A stretch of 64,000 nucleotides of DNA. Source: Sedimenticola sp. (GTDB taxonomy: Bacteria > Pseudomonadota > Gammaproteobacteria > Chromatiales > Chromatiaceae). The stretch covers positions 16,940 to 80,939 of the forward strand of contig PKUO01000058.1 of NCBI GenBank assembly GCA_002869585.1, written 5' to 3'. The notes beneath the pieces are model-generated. The model did not search any database. It had not been told where the DNA came from and worked only from the letters and a program-made list of their open reading frames with translations. The translations under genes were made by a program, and so were the position numbers. How positions within the stretch are numbered: the first letter of the stretch is position 1; each line of letters begins with the position of its first letter. Of this stretch, positions 7,094-17,165 are shown one piece after another.

Positions 7094-10033
7094 TCAAACT
7101 GTAATCGCCTTTCTCAGCTGGTATTCCTTGAGGAACTGGGTGGTCTGTACTGCCCCTAGGGGTTTGCTGTAGAGATAGCCTTGCACCTGGTGACAACCCT
7201 CGTTTTCCAGAAATGATTTTTGCGTCTCGGTCTCCACGCCCTCGGCAATCACCGTCAGGTTGAGGCTTTTGCCCAGCGCAATCACGGCCCGGGTTATGGC
7301 CATGTCGTCTGCGTCAGCGGGAATGTCGCGCACGAAGGATTTGTCGATTTTCAGCTTGTTCAATGGCAGCTGTTTCAGGTAGGCCAGCGAGGAGTATCCG
7401 GTGCCGAAATCATCTATGGCCAGCTCTATGCCGATTTTGCGTATCTCCTTCAGGAGTGAAATGGACTGGTCCGCATGCTCCATGATAAACCCTTCGGTGA
7501 TCTCCAGCTCCAGCCATTCAGGATTGCAGCCCGTCCGGGAAAGAATAGACTCAATGGTGTCGAGCAGCTGATTGTGTCTGAGCTGTTTGCCGGAGATGTT
7601 TACCGCGACACGCACATCTGTCAGCCCGGCCTCATGCCACTCCCTGATTTGCCTGCTCGCCTCGTGTAATATCCAGTCGCCCAACGGGATGATCAATCCG
7701 GTATCTTCGGCAACGGGTATAAACTGCATGGGGGAAACAGTCCCTCTGACAGGGTGCAACCAACGGATCAGCGCTTCTATGCCGATAATTTGTCCGGTTG
7801 CCAGATCAAACTGGGGTTGGTAATTAAGAGCAAACTCTTGATTTTCAATGCCATGACGTAGGGCGGTCTCCATGGAGACGCGCTGAAAGGCCCTGTCTGT
7901 CATATCTTTGGTGTAATACTGGAAGGTGTTTCTTCCCTCTCTTTTTGCCTTGTACATGGCGGCATCGGCATTTCTCAACAGTGTTTCAGCATCATTTCCA
8001 TCTTCGGGGTAGATACTGATCCCTATGCTGGCGGTGATGAACAGTTGCTGGTTATCGATATGGAAAGGCTGTTCAAGACATTTGATCAGTTTTTGCGCCA
8101 TTGTCGCGGTATGCTGGACATCATTGACCGACTCCATAATCAGGGTGAACTCGTCACCACCCAGGCGCGCAACCGTATCGTCTTCGCGTATGCAGGCAGA
8201 AAATCGCGTTGACACCTCACGAAGAATTTTATCGCCAAAGGCATGACCCAGGCTGTCGTTGATCTCCTTGAACCGGTCGACGTCCACGAAGAACAGGGCA
8301 ATATGTTCCTGGGTGCGGTGTGATTTATGAATCGATTGCTCGAGCCGGTCAGTGAACAGGATTCGGTTCGGTAAATTGGTGAGCGAATCGTGATGGGCGA
8401 GATGATCAAGGTAGTCTTTTTGCTGCTTGATCTCTTCCAGCAGATCCAGTTGCTGGGTAATGTCAGTGATGAATGCCAGGGCTGCCATTACACTGCCGTC
8501 GCGGTTTCTCAGGGTGACCGAACTGAACAGGGTGGGGATGTTAAAACCTTTTTTGTGGCGCAGGGATATTTCATAACTTCTGCGCTCGGTCGTTGCGATG
8601 CGGGATGTCTGCTCAATAAAGATATGACGGTTTTCGTCATCAACGAAATCCATGGGTGTCTTGCCATACATTTCGGCAACCGTGTAACCGAGCATGGTGC
8701 TAAGCCGGCTGTTGATCTCCAGGGTCTTTTTATCCGGACCGATAAGCCACATCCCCTCGGGGGCAGCTTCAAAAATTGTTTTGTAGCGCTGTTCACTCGC
8801 TCTGAGTTCATTCGTCCGGTAGCGGATAATGCGCCGCATCTGCGCCATGAGCAGCAGCAATAACAGTGCTATTGTCGAAACCAGGAGAATCGTGAGCAAC
8901 ATCCAGTTGTCCACCAGCCACTCAGCCAGATCAAGCCTGTTGTCCCTGTCGTTGTACAGCATTCCGGAATAGTTGCTATCTGACGCGATGAACCCCAGTT
9001 CAGCGAAAACTCCCTGGATGTGCTTCCAGCGTTCCGGGTTCATGTAGCCTATTTTCACCAGTAGCGGCTGGATAAGTTCACGCGAGGCGCGCGCCTCATA
9101 TTCCAGATGGTCGCGGGTGAAATTCTGGGTATTGTATTTCTCGAGGATCAGATCAATGATCTCGTCTTCATGCTCCAGTGCATAGGTCCATCCCTTCAGA
9201 CTGGCCTGGAGGAAGTTATGCACACGTTCGGGGTTGTTCTTCAGTTCACTCTCGGTGGTGGACAGCACATCGCCATAGAAATCGACATCGTAGTTTTTCG
9301 GCAGCAGGTAAAGCGGTTCCACCCCCGCCTGTTGCAGGGTGAATCCCTGGTCGGTGAGATAGGCATTGAAGGCGTCGGTTTCGCCGTTGATCAGCGATTC
9401 AGGATTGAAGCTGGTTTTTAACCGGGTATAGCTTCCATCATACAGGCCGGCGCGACGCAGAGAAGCCTGTAAAGCCGCATCCTGGTAGCCTTTGCCAATC
9501 ATGATGCGTTTGCCAGCAAGATCCTCTATACGCTGGATTCCTGAATCGGCCCTCACCAATAAAGCGTAGGGGCTGTGCTGAAAAACGGTGGCCAGGGCAA
9601 CAACCGGGCCTCCCTTTACCCGATGGATCAGAACATCCGATCCCGAAACGGCATAATCTGCCTCACCCTCCAACATGCGATCAATTGTCGAGCGGTAGTC
9701 CTGGGTTTCCACGATCCGTACATCGAGGCCCGCATCCTGGTAATAACCCTTTTCCAGCGCGGCATAATAGCCGGCGAACTGGAACTGGTGCATCCATTTG
9801 AGTTGCAGTGTGATGGATTCAGCGCTCAGAGTCTGTGTGGAGAACAGACACAGAAATAGTAATAGTGGACCAGGGGATAGCAGCAGTCGCCAAACAGAGT
9901 GGAAATGCTTGGATAATGGTTGCGTGGAGTAGGTGCCTTTATCGTTGTAGATCATAATGTTGGTTTTGGATAAAGGGTTGGCCTGTTTCCAGTTATGGTT
10001 GTTTCGCTCTGGTTTTATGAAAACCCTAATCAT
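7094..10033 (-). CDS. NMT1/THI5-type sensor fused to PAS-GGDEF-EAL
   Basis: Membrane cyclic-di-GMP enzyme of 979 residues with a built-in ligand sensor. After a signal segment (PLLLFLCLFSTQTLSAES) comes a periplasmic NMT1/THI5-like binding domain of about 300 residues (LKWMHQFQFAGYYAALEKG), as in uptake systems for pyrimidine-like thiamine precursors. Then follow a transmembrane helix (LLTILLVSTIALLLLLLM), a PAS domain, GGDEF (residues 625-629, ARLGGDEF) and EAL (Glu753). DDFGTGYSS lies near residue 876. Both catalytic motifs look intact, so it could make or degrade cyclic-di-GMP depending on ligand. The start is uncertain: Met27 (9955) is an alternative and neither has a strong ribosome site. 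The ligand is unknown. Confidence 0.85.
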   Translation of the reverse strand: MIRVFIKPERNNHNWKQANPLSKTNIMIYNDKGTYSTQPLSKHFHSVWRLLLSPGPLLLFLCLFSTQTLSAESITLQLKWMHQFQFAGYYAALEKGYYQDAGLDVRIVETQDYRSTIDRMLEGEADYAVSGSDVLIHRVKGGPVVALATVFQHSPYALLVRADSGIQRIEDLAGKRIMIGKGYQDAALQASLRRAGLYDGSYTRLKTSFNPESLINGETDAFNAYLTDQGFTLQQAGVEPLYLLPKNYDVDFYGDVLSTTESELKNNPERVHNFLQASLKGWTYALEHEDEIIDLILEKYNTQNFTRDHLEYEARASRELIQPLLVKIGYMNPERWKHIQGVFAELGFIASDSNYSGMLYNDRDNRLDLAEWLVDNWMLLTILLVSTIALLLLLLMAQMRRIIRYRTNELRASEQRYKTIFEAAPEGMWLIGPDKKTLEINSRLSTMLGYTVAEMYGKTPMDFVDDENRHIFIEQTSRIATTERRSYEISLRHKKGFNIPTLFSSVTLRNRDGSVMAALAFITDITQQLDLLEEIKQQKDYLDHLAHHDSLTNLPNRILFTDRLEQSIHKSHRTQEHIALFFVDVDRFKEINDSLGHAFGDKILREVSTRFSACIREDDTVARLGGDEFTLIMESVNDVQHTATMAQKLIKCLEQPFHIDNQQLFITASIGISIYPEDGNDAETLLRNADAAMYKAKREGRNTFQYYTKDMTDRAFQRVSMETALRHGIENQEFALNYQPQFDLATGQIIGIEALIRWLHPVRGTVSPMQFIPVAEDTGLIIPLGDWILHEASRQIREWHEAGLTDVRVAVNISGKQLRHNQLLDTIESILSRTGCNPEWLELEITEGFIMEHADQSISLLKEIRKIGIELAIDDFGTGYSSLAYLKQLPLNKLKIDKSFVRDIPADADDMAITRAVIALGKSLNLTVIAEGVETETQKSFLENEGCHQVQGYLYSKPLGAVQTTQFLKEYQLRKAITV

Positions 10034-10100
10034 GGATTGGTTATAACATGGTTCTAGTAAATAGCGTCAACTACAGAAGTTACTTGAGTTGGAGCAAGAG

Positions 10101-12566
10101 TTATCCAGGCAGTTTGTGGATGAAGCTTACAAAGTCATGATCTTTCATAGGCTTGGCAAAGAGATAACCCTGACCATACTCAACGCCGAGTTTTCTGAGG
10201 AATTCAGCCTGATCGGCTGTTTCTATCCCCTCCGCAACCAATCGGTAGCCCAGCTTTCTCCCCATCAGGGCAATGGTTTCGGTCAGCATGCAATCATTTT
10301 TATCGCCGGGTATGCCGTCGATAAAGGTCTGATCAATTTTGAGCTGGTTGATTGGATAGTGCTTGAGGTAGCTGAGCGAAGAGTAGCCGGTACCAAAGTC
10401 GTCAATGGCGATGGCGATCCCCGCCTGCTGCAATTCATACATGCGTTCAATTACCACCGGTTGATTATCCAGCAGGAGTCCTTCCGTGATTTCGAGGGCG
10501 AGTCTGATTCCCTGCTCCCTGGCGCGCACCGCCATGGATGCGATGAAGCTGGAAAAACCTTCGTGATGAAAATGGCGGGGTGATATGTTGAACGATAACG
10601 TGAACTCTTCATCAGCGGGAATTTTCCAGTGTCGTGCCTTATCGAGTACATCGGTGAAGGTCCACTCTGCAATGTTGCCGATCAGGCCGCTCTCCTCGGC
10701 GATGGGAATGAAACGGATCGGCGGAATGTTGCCTTGTTCCCGGCTTTCCCAACGCAGTAAGACTTCGGCGCCAATGATCGCGTTATCGATCAGGCGGATC
10801 ATGGGCTGAAATACCGGATAGAACTCGTTGCGCGTGATTGCCCGTTGCAGGTTGCTCTTCAGCTCCATGTCTTCCATGGAGAGGCGGCTGATCGCAGCAT
10901 TGTAAAAATAAAAATTATTCCGTCCCCGTTTCTTGGCGTGGTACATCGCCAGATCGGCATCCCTGATCAAGGCTTCAGGGTTGTCGCCATCATTCGGGTG
11001 CAGGGCGATACCAATGCTCGAGGTCACGACAAAGAGCTTGTCATTGATTTCGAAGTCGGATTCCAGAGACTTGACCAGTTTGCTGGCGATCTGGTTGATA
11101 TGGCTGATATCCTCATCCGTGCCGTTCACCAGCGCGAGAAATTCATCCCCGCCCAGGCGTCCCAGGGTGTCCTGGGTCCGTAAAATGCTGCGCAGTCGTT
11201 GGGCGACGGCAATCAGCAGTTTATCGCCCGCGGCATGGCCCAGGGTGTCGTTGACCATCTTGAAGTTATCAAGATCGATGTAGATAACGGCGACCCAGCC
11301 GCCGTTTCGTTTGGTCTGTTCGATCAGCTGGCTTAGGCGGTCATAGACCAGGTTGCGATTAGGCAGTCCGGTCAGCGCGTCATGGGTCGCCTGCTCGTAT
11401 AGACGTTTTTCGAACTCTTTCCGCTCGGTGATATCCTCTTTTACCGCCAGATAGTGGGTGACGGTACCGCTGGCGTTTTTGATCGGGGCAATGGTTGCCG
11501 ATTCCCAATAGGTCTCGCCGTTTTTACGGCGGTTTTCAAACTCACCTTCCCAGATATCACCGCTAACCAGGGTATTCCACATGGTTCTGTAGAAACTCTT
11601 CGGGGCATTGCCTCCTTTGAGCAGATTGGGCTTTTTGCCCAGGATTTCCGCGGAGGTGTATCCGGTTACTTCGGTGAACTTGGGGTTGACGTATTCAATA
11701 TTCCCTTCGAGGTCGGTGATGACAACCGAAGCAGGGCTCTGCTCGACCGCCCGGGATAGTTTCGACAGCTCATCGGTGGCCTGTTTGCGCAGGGCGACTT
11801 CATCCTCAAGCCGCATATTGGTTTCGAGCAGTTTTTTCCGATCAGCCGAGATCTCCTGCAGCATGTTATTGAAGCACAGGGCCAGTTCACCCAGTTCGTC
11901 GCCGGAGTAGATTTCGATTTTGTGATTGAACTGTCCTTGCGCAACCCGGCTCGCCCCCTCTCTCAATTTACGAACCGGCTGCATGACGCTGTAGCGGAAG
12001 ATGTGAAAGATGATCAGGGACAGAAACAGTATGATGGCAATATAGATGACAAACTGCTTGGTCAGGCTTTGACGCATCAGTTGCTGCAACTGCTGGGTGT
12101 CGAACCCGATAACCACTTCTCCCAGCTTGTCCTGATAGTGGTGTATTGGAAAATGCAGGGTGGAAACCCTGTGCTTCTGCCCCGCATTTGCTGTATGTGA
12201 GATCCATTGATTCACCTGTTGCAAGGTCAACGGTTCAGGCAGGTAGGTGGTCAGCGCTTTGCCCTCATTGTTCAGGATGACTGAAAATTTGATGTCGGGG
12301 TCGGTGCTGAGTTGTTTGACGAATTTATCGAGGGTGGAAATATCGAATGAGACGATGGCGTCCGGACTGATCAATGCAACGAAATTACCCAGAGTCTCAG
12401 CTTTGTGTTTGAGGCTGTCGGCTAGCAATTGTTGCTGGTTGGACGTGAAATAACCGGCGGCAGCACCCAAGGTCAATATCAGGACACTGGAGATCCAGGC
12501 AATGAACTTGAGACTCAGCGTTGAGGTGCTGAACTTTCGGTTCGGATAATGGGAGTCGTTTTGCAA
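10101..12566 (-). CDS. HAMP-PAS-GGDEF-EAL membrane protein
   Basis: Inner-membrane cyclic-di-GMP protein of 821 residues. It has an N-terminal transmembrane helix, a periplasmic loop of about 130 residues, a second helix (IYIAIILFLSLIIFHIF), then HAMP (PVRKLREGASRVAQG), PAS, GGDEF (residues 472-476) and EAL. The EAL signature reads EVL (Glu601-Val602-Leu603), which keeps the metal-binding Glu. IDDFGTGYSS is intact. The start codon is TTG, one base after the TAA of the binding-protein gene upstream; no ATG exists before the first membrane helix. This tight coupling suggests that the binding protein feeds ligand information to the periplasmic domain. Confidence 0.85.
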   Translation of the reverse strand: MQNDSHYPNRKFSTSTLSLKFIAWISSVLILTLGAAAGYFTSNQQQLLADSLKHKAETLGNFVALISPDAIVSFDISTLDKFVKQLSTDPDIKFSVILNNEGKALTTYLPEPLTLQQVNQWISHTANAGQKHRVSTLHFPIHHYQDKLGEVVIGFDTQQLQQLMRQSLTKQFVIYIAIILFLSLIIFHIFRYSVMQPVRKLREGASRVAQGQFNHKIEIYSGDELGELALCFNNMLQEISADRKKLLETNMRLEDEVALRKQATDELSKLSRAVEQSPASVVITDLEGNIEYVNPKFTEVTGYTSAEILGKKPNLLKGGNAPKSFYRTMWNTLVSGDIWEGEFENRRKNGETYWESATIAPIKNASGTVTHYLAVKEDITERKEFEKRLYEQATHDALTGLPNRNLVYDRLSQLIEQTKRNGGWVAVIYIDLDNFKMVNDTLGHAAGDKLLIAVAQRLRSILRTQDTLGRLGGDEFLALVNGTDEDISHINQIASKLVKSLESDFEINDKLFVVTSSIGIALHPNDGDNPEALIRDADLAMYHAKKRGRNNFYFYNAAISRLSMEDMELKSNLQRAITRNEFYPVFQPMIRLIDNAIIGAEVLLRWESREQGNIPPIRFIPIAEESGLIGNIAEWTFTDVLDKARHWKIPADEEFTLSFNISPRHFHHEGFSSFIASMAVRAREQGIRLALEITEGLLLDNQPVVIERMYELQQAGIAIAIDDFGTGYSSLSYLKHYPINQLKIDQTFIDGIPGDKNDCMLTETIALMGRKLGYRLVAEGIETADQAEFLRKLGVEYGQGYLFAKPMKDHDFVSFIHKLPG

Positions 12567-12567
12567 T

Positions 12568-13449
12568 TTAGTGATGTCCGCTGATCTTGTGCATTATGGT
12601 TCTTATTGGGTCATAGTCACTGTCTGATACGGGATTGAAGCCGGTCAATTGCGCCTGCTGAAGGATCCTCACTCCCTGTTCTGAATGGCTGAACAGCATC
12701 ATTTCATAGCGGATTTTATCTTTGACGGAGTCTGACAGACCCTGTTTCACCGCCCAGGGCAATTGTGGGAGTTCATCGCTCACGGCAAGCTGCATCAGCT
12801 CATTGGTGTCGATCTTATCTGCAACCATGGGCAATTGCGCCACCATGTCACCTGCGCCTGCGGCATCGGCATGTCCCAGATAGACGGCCAGTACGGCATT
12901 GGGCGGGCTGATTGCAAATTTCTCCTGATAGTCGCCAGGCATCAGGCCCGCCTTCCGGAGCAGATAGGTGTGTACCAGATAGCTCATCATGGCATCCTTC
13001 CCCCCGCCAAACAGAATGGTGCGCCCCTGCAGGTCTTTGATTGACTTTATGCCCGAGTCCTTGCGCGTATAGAGGGCGCCTTTTATTGTTTTTTGTCCAA
13101 ACTCCTCGTTTTGCAACAGGGCATCGTATCCGAGCCTGTCATGGGCCTGAATATACTGGTACTGGTTCAGGTGGACGAGATGAAAGCGCCGGCTGTTCAG
13201 CATGCGTTCAAATGCGCTGAAATTGGGGGCCGTTTCCAGGCGAACACCGACCCCAAGCTTTTCTTCCAGATGGGCGGCCAGCGGTTTGAAAAGTTGTATG
13301 GTGACTGCCGGATTGCGACGCGGAAAGACTCCGATTACCAGTTCATCCAGGGCCGCGGCGGGAGGTGTGGATAAAATCCCGATGATAATGAATAGCACGG
13401 CAGCAAATTCAAGTCGTTTATGATTAAAACAGCGTGAACTAATAAGCAT
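12568..13449 (-). CDS. PhnD-type periplasmic substrate-binding protein
   Basis: Secreted solute-binding protein of 293 residues in the phosphate/phosphonate (PhnD-like) family. Signal peptide FAAVLFIIIGILSTPPAAALD is followed by the family opening LVIGVFPRRNPA. Internal features include HLVHLNQYQYIQAH and FGGGKDAMMSYLVHTYLL. The start was set at the Met 27 residues before the likely cleavage site, since upstream residues look untranslated. No transporter permease or ATPase is nearby. Instead it sits one base upstream of a HAMP-GGDEF-EAL gene, so a sensory role is more likely than uptake. Ligand unknown. Confidence 0.8.
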   Translation of the reverse strand: MLISSRCFNHKRLEFAAVLFIIIGILSTPPAAALDELVIGVFPRRNPAVTIQLFKPLAAHLEEKLGVGVRLETAPNFSAFERMLNSRRFHLVHLNQYQYIQAHDRLGYDALLQNEEFGQKTIKGALYTRKDSGIKSIKDLQGRTILFGGGKDAMMSYLVHTYLLRKAGLMPGDYQEKFAISPPNAVLAVYLGHADAAGAGDMVAQLPMVADKIDTNELMQLAVSDELPQLPWAVKQGLSDSVKDKIRYEMMLFSHSEQGVRILQQAQLTGFNPVSDSDYDPIRTIMHKISGHH

Positions 13450-13639
13450 TGGCGGTGCCTGAATGGAGCTGGTTTTTATTAAAGTAGCGTAGCACAACAG
13501 TCCGACAAGCCTGCATGGGCAGAGCGTTTTACGTGCACACAGTAATGATCTAGCGGCCATGGTGGGGAAATCTGAACTGTTTCACCCTTCAGATACGGGC
13601 GAGTCAGGTCGCTAACGGGTGTTGAAAGCGGGCGGAAAA

Positions 13640-13656
13640 ATTGTGCGGCGCACAAT
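13640..13656. promoter_or_regulatory. Palindromic operator candidate upstream of pta
   Basis: ATTGTGC-GGC-GCACAAT is a 17-base sequence with perfect 7-base arms. A TAAAAT box (13666-13671) lies downstream and the pta start about 120 bases further. Its position suggests a dimeric regulator binding at the pta-ackA promoter. I cannot assign it to a known regulator. Confidence 0.45.
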
Positions 13657-13777
13657 AATTCCTGCTAAAATTCATACTCTTTTTTTTCGAATATCCATGG
13701 CTGTTACCCTGCGGCACTACCGGATAGGGTCATGCATATTCATGTTCCATGGTCTCAGGACCAGAACCAGAGGCACC

Positions 13778-15874
13778 ATGTTCAGAAGTATCTATATCGC
13801 CGGGGCAGAACCTGGCAGTGGTAAATCGATCGTCGTACTCGGCATGATGGAAATGCTGAAATCGCTGACCGACAAGGTTGGTTTCTTTCGACCGGTTATC
13901 ACCGAAAATGGCGGGAAGGATTCCCTGATCCACCTGATTGCGACGCGGTATCAGATCGATATACCCGCAGAGGCGTTATATGGTGTAACCGATGAAACCG
14001 CACGGAATTTTCTCTCCGAGGGGCGTTACGGAGAGCTGTTGAAGCGTATTATCAACAAGTACAAGGCGCTCGAGCGGCAATTCGATGTCGTACTCTGTGC
14101 CGGTACGGACTTTTCCGATATCACCTCGGCCCTGGAGCTCGATTTCAATGCCGACCTGGCCAATAATTTCGGCTGTCAGCTGTTGCCGGTTATCAAGGGT
14201 CTGGGGCGTTCCACCCGTGAGGTGATCGACGCGGTCAGGGTGCTGGAGGAGTCGCTTGAGGACCGCGGCTGTGAACTGCTGGCGGCAGTGGTCAATCGGG
14301 TTTGCCCGGAGCAGATGGAAAAAATCGCCGATGGGCTCTCCTCATCGGCCATCAAATCGGTGCCATTCTACCTGCTGCCAGAGTATCGCACCCTGGAAAA
14401 ACCGACGGTGGGCGAGATAGCGCGTACCCTGGAGCTGGATGTGATCAGCGGTGATCAGGAGGCGCTCAATCACGAGGTGGACAGCTACAAGGTGGCTGCC
14501 ATGGAGGTTCCGGATTTTCTCGATCACATCGAAGAGGATTGCCTGGTAATCACCCCGGGGGATCGCTCGGATATCATTCTCGGGACCCTGATTGCCGACG
14601 CATCCAGCACCTACCCAAAGATTTCCGGGCTATTGCTGACCGGTGGCATGCAGCCGGCCCGCCAGTTGAGCCTGTTGCTGGAAGGGGTAAGCAAATCCAG
14701 GGTGCCGATTCTGAGCGCACCCTGGGATACCTTCATCTCCGCACTCAAGGTCAATGCCGTAGAGGGCAATATACTGCCCGCCGATGATCGCAAGATCGCC
14801 GCGGCGCTGGGCGTGTTTGAGAAACATATCGACGTGCAGGGGCTCAAGGAGTATTTCACAGCGATAAGCCCCAGCCACCGTATGACGCCGCTGATGTTTG
14901 AGTATGAACTGATTCAGCGTGCCAAGTCACAACGCCAGCATATCGTGCTTCCGGAGGGGTTTGATGAGCGGATACTGCGTGCCGCTGAGATTATCCGCCT
15001 GCGTGATGTGGTGGATATCACTTTCTTGGGGAACGAAGAGAAGATTCTGAAAAAGATCGCGGCCCTGGGTCTGAAACTGGACGATATACCGATCATCGAT
15101 CCACAAACCTCGGAATGGCGGCAGCTGTTCGCCGATACCTACTACGAACTGCGCAAACACAAGGGCATTTCTCCGGAGATGGCCTATGACACCATGGCCG
15201 ATGTCAGCTATTTCGGCACCATGATGGTCCATCACGGCTTTGCCGGTGGCATGGTCTCGGGTGCGGCGCATACCACCCAGCACACCATTCGTCCGGCGTT
15301 TGAAATAATCCGCACCAAGCCGGGTTGTGCGCTGGTGTCGAGTGTCTTTTTCATGTGCCTGGAAAACCGGGTGCTGGTCTATGGTGATTGCGCCATCAAT
15401 CCCAATCCCAATGCGGAACAGCTGGCCGATATTGCCATCCGTTCAACCGAAACTGCGGCCATGTTCGGCATCGAGCCGCGCACCGCGCTGCTCTCCTATT
15501 CGACCGGTGAGTCGGGCAAGGGGGCGGATGTGGATACCGTCCGCGCTGCCGCACGGATCGCCAACAGTCTGCGCCCGGACCTGATGATCGAAGGTCCGAT
15601 CCAGTACGACGCGGCCGTCGATGCCGGGGTGGCCCGCTCCAAGATGCCGGACAGCCAGGTCGCCGGCCAGGCGACGGTGTTTGTCTTTCCTGATCTCAAT
15701 ACCGGCAACAACACCTACAAGGCGGTGCAGCGCTCTGCCAACGCCGTGGCGATCGGTCCTGTCATTCAGGGCCTGAACAAGCCGGTCAACGATTTGAGTC
15801 GCGGCTGTTCCGTCACTGATATTGTGAATACCGTCGCGATCACCGCAATTCAGGCCCAGGGCAGCCCTGCATGA
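13778..15874 (+). CDS. pta: Phosphate acetyltransferase (long form)
   Basis: Interconverts acetyl-CoA and acetyl phosphate in the cytoplasm; with AckA it forms the acetate pathway. It has 698 residues from the chosen ATG, close to E. coli Pta (714). Domains: an N-terminal P-loop domain of the BioD-like type (AGAEPGSGKS at 8-17), a middle DRTGG domain (about 200-330) and a C-terminal phosphotransacetylase domain (from about 365) with VLPEGFDERILRAAE and SYSTGESGKG. The start was placed here because the family begins at this point (MFRSIYIAG) and AGAGG lies just upstream. It overlaps ackA by 4 bases (ATGA), so the two are coupled. Confidence 0.92.
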   Translation: MFRSIYIAGAEPGSGKSIVVLGMMEMLKSLTDKVGFFRPVITENGGKDSLIHLIATRYQIDIPAEALYGVTDETARNFLSEGRYGELLKRIINKYKALERQFDVVLCAGTDFSDITSALELDFNADLANNFGCQLLPVIKGLGRSTREVIDAVRVLEESLEDRGCELLAAVVNRVCPEQMEKIADGLSSSAIKSVPFYLLPEYRTLEKPTVGEIARTLELDVISGDQEALNHEVDSYKVAAMEVPDFLDHIEEDCLVITPGDRSDIILGTLIADASSTYPKISGLLLTGGMQPARQLSLLLEGVSKSRVPILSAPWDTFISALKVNAVEGNILPADDRKIAAALGVFEKHIDVQGLKEYFTAISPSHRMTPLMFEYELIQRAKSQRQHIVLPEGFDERILRAAEIIRLRDVVDITFLGNEEKILKKIAALGLKLDDIPIIDPQTSEWRQLFADTYYELRKHKGISPEMAYDTMADVSYFGTMMVHHGFAGGMVSGAAHTTQHTIRPAFEIIRTKPGCALVSSVFFMCLENRVLVYGDCAINPNPNAEQLADIAIRSTETAAMFGIEPRTALLSYSTGESGKGADVDTVRAAARIANSLRPDLMIEGPIQYDAAVDAGVARSKMPDSQVAGQATVFVFPDLNTGNNTYKAVQRSANAVAIGPVIQGLNKPVNDLSRGCSVTDIVNTVAITAIQAQGSPA

Positions 15875-17076
15875 AAGTACTGGTGATCAATACCGGCAGC
15901 TCATCGATCAAGTACAAGCTGTTTGAGATGACCGGTCAGCGCATGCTAGCGGCCGGGGTGCTTGAGCGTATCGGTGAACCGGCCGGTCAGTTAAGCCAAC
16001 GCTGGGAGGCAGGTGCAGCGGGAATGCAGAGTACCTGTGTGGAGTGTGTCGCCGAGAACCATCACCAGGGAATGGAGCTGATCGTCAGGCAGATGCAGCA
16101 GACTGGGGTCTTGGGTTCGGCATCGGAGCTGGCCGCGGTGGGGCATCGCGTGGTCCACGGTGGCGAGGTTTTCAGCCAACCGGTGCTGATCGATCAGCAG
16201 GTGATCGACGTGGTCAGGGAGATGATCCCCCTGGCGCCACTGCATAACCCCGCCAACCTCGAAGGCATCGAGGTGGCGATGGAGCTCTATCCCGATGTCC
16301 CCCAGATCGGTGTATTCGATACGGCCTTTCATCAGACCATGCCGGCGGCTGCCTATCGCTACGCCCTGCCGGAATCCGTGTATAAACAGAACCGGGTGCG
16401 CCGCTATGGTTTTCATGGCACTTCCCATCACCATGTGGCCAAACAGGCGGCGGCTTACCTGGGACGGGCCCTTTCTGAGCTGAATCTGATTACTGTCCAT
16501 CTGGGTAACGGTTGCAGCGCCAGTGCGATCAAACATGGCCGCAGCGTGGACACCTCGATGGGCATGACGCCCCTGGAAGGACTGGTGATGGGAACCCGTT
16601 GCGGTGACCTTGATCCGGCCATCCACTTCTATCTCCAGCGTGAAGCCGGGATTAGTCCCGACACCCTGGAAACCCTGCTCAATAAAGAGAGCGGCCTGAA
16701 AGGGCTGTGTGGTGTCAGCGATATGCGTGAGGTCAGTGAGCAGGCACAGCAGGGCAAGCCGGAGGCAGCCCTGGCCAGGGAGATGTTTATCTATCGCGTG
16801 AAAAAGTACCTGGGCGCCTATTACGCGGTATTGGGCCGGGTCGACGCGATTGTCTTTACCGGGGGCATTGGTTAAAACGATACGGATGCCCGTCTGCGTA
16901 TTTGCAGCGATCTGGAGGCCTTGGGCATTGTGGTCGATGCCAGCAGCAACAGTGCGCCCGCAAAGGGTATCCGTCCCTTTCATGGGGACGATTCAAGGGT
17001 TTCCCTGCTGGTCATACCGACGGATGAGGAGTTGGAGATTGCCTTGAGTTGCCAGTCACTGGTTAAGCAAGAGTGA
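15871..17076 (+). pseudogene. ackA: ackA, acetate kinase, interrupted by in-frame TAA
   Basis: Converts acetyl phosphate and ADP to acetate and ATP. The N-terminus VLVINTGSSSIKYKLF, the motif RYGFHGTSHHHVA and VHLGNGCSASAI are canonical. The frame is broken by TAA at 16873-16875 (codon 335), inside the near-invariant GGIGEND: here GGIG-stop-ND, so GAA has become TAA. After it the same frame continues with recognisable AckA sequence (RLRICSDLEALGIVVDA, later VIPTDEELEIA) to TGA at 17074-17076, giving 401 residues, the normal length. A truncated product would lack part of the C-terminal domain and the conserved Glu, so would be inactive. Confidence 0.9.
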
Positions 17077-17103
17077 AGGCTTTGTCTGAACGGCACAGCA
17101 TAG

Positions 17104-17138
17104 ACAGGAAGCCCGCTGTATGAGCGGGCTTCCTGTTT
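17104..17138. terminator. Bidirectional rho-independent terminator
   Basis: A perfect 14-bp stem (ACAGGAAGCCCGCT and its complement) with a 5-base loop lies between ackA and the convergent ppdK. A short T run follows on the plus strand, and the minus strand also has T-rich sequence, so it probably ends both transcripts. Confidence 0.8.
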
Positions 17139-17165
17139 AGCACTATTTAGACAGAAGAAATTGCT

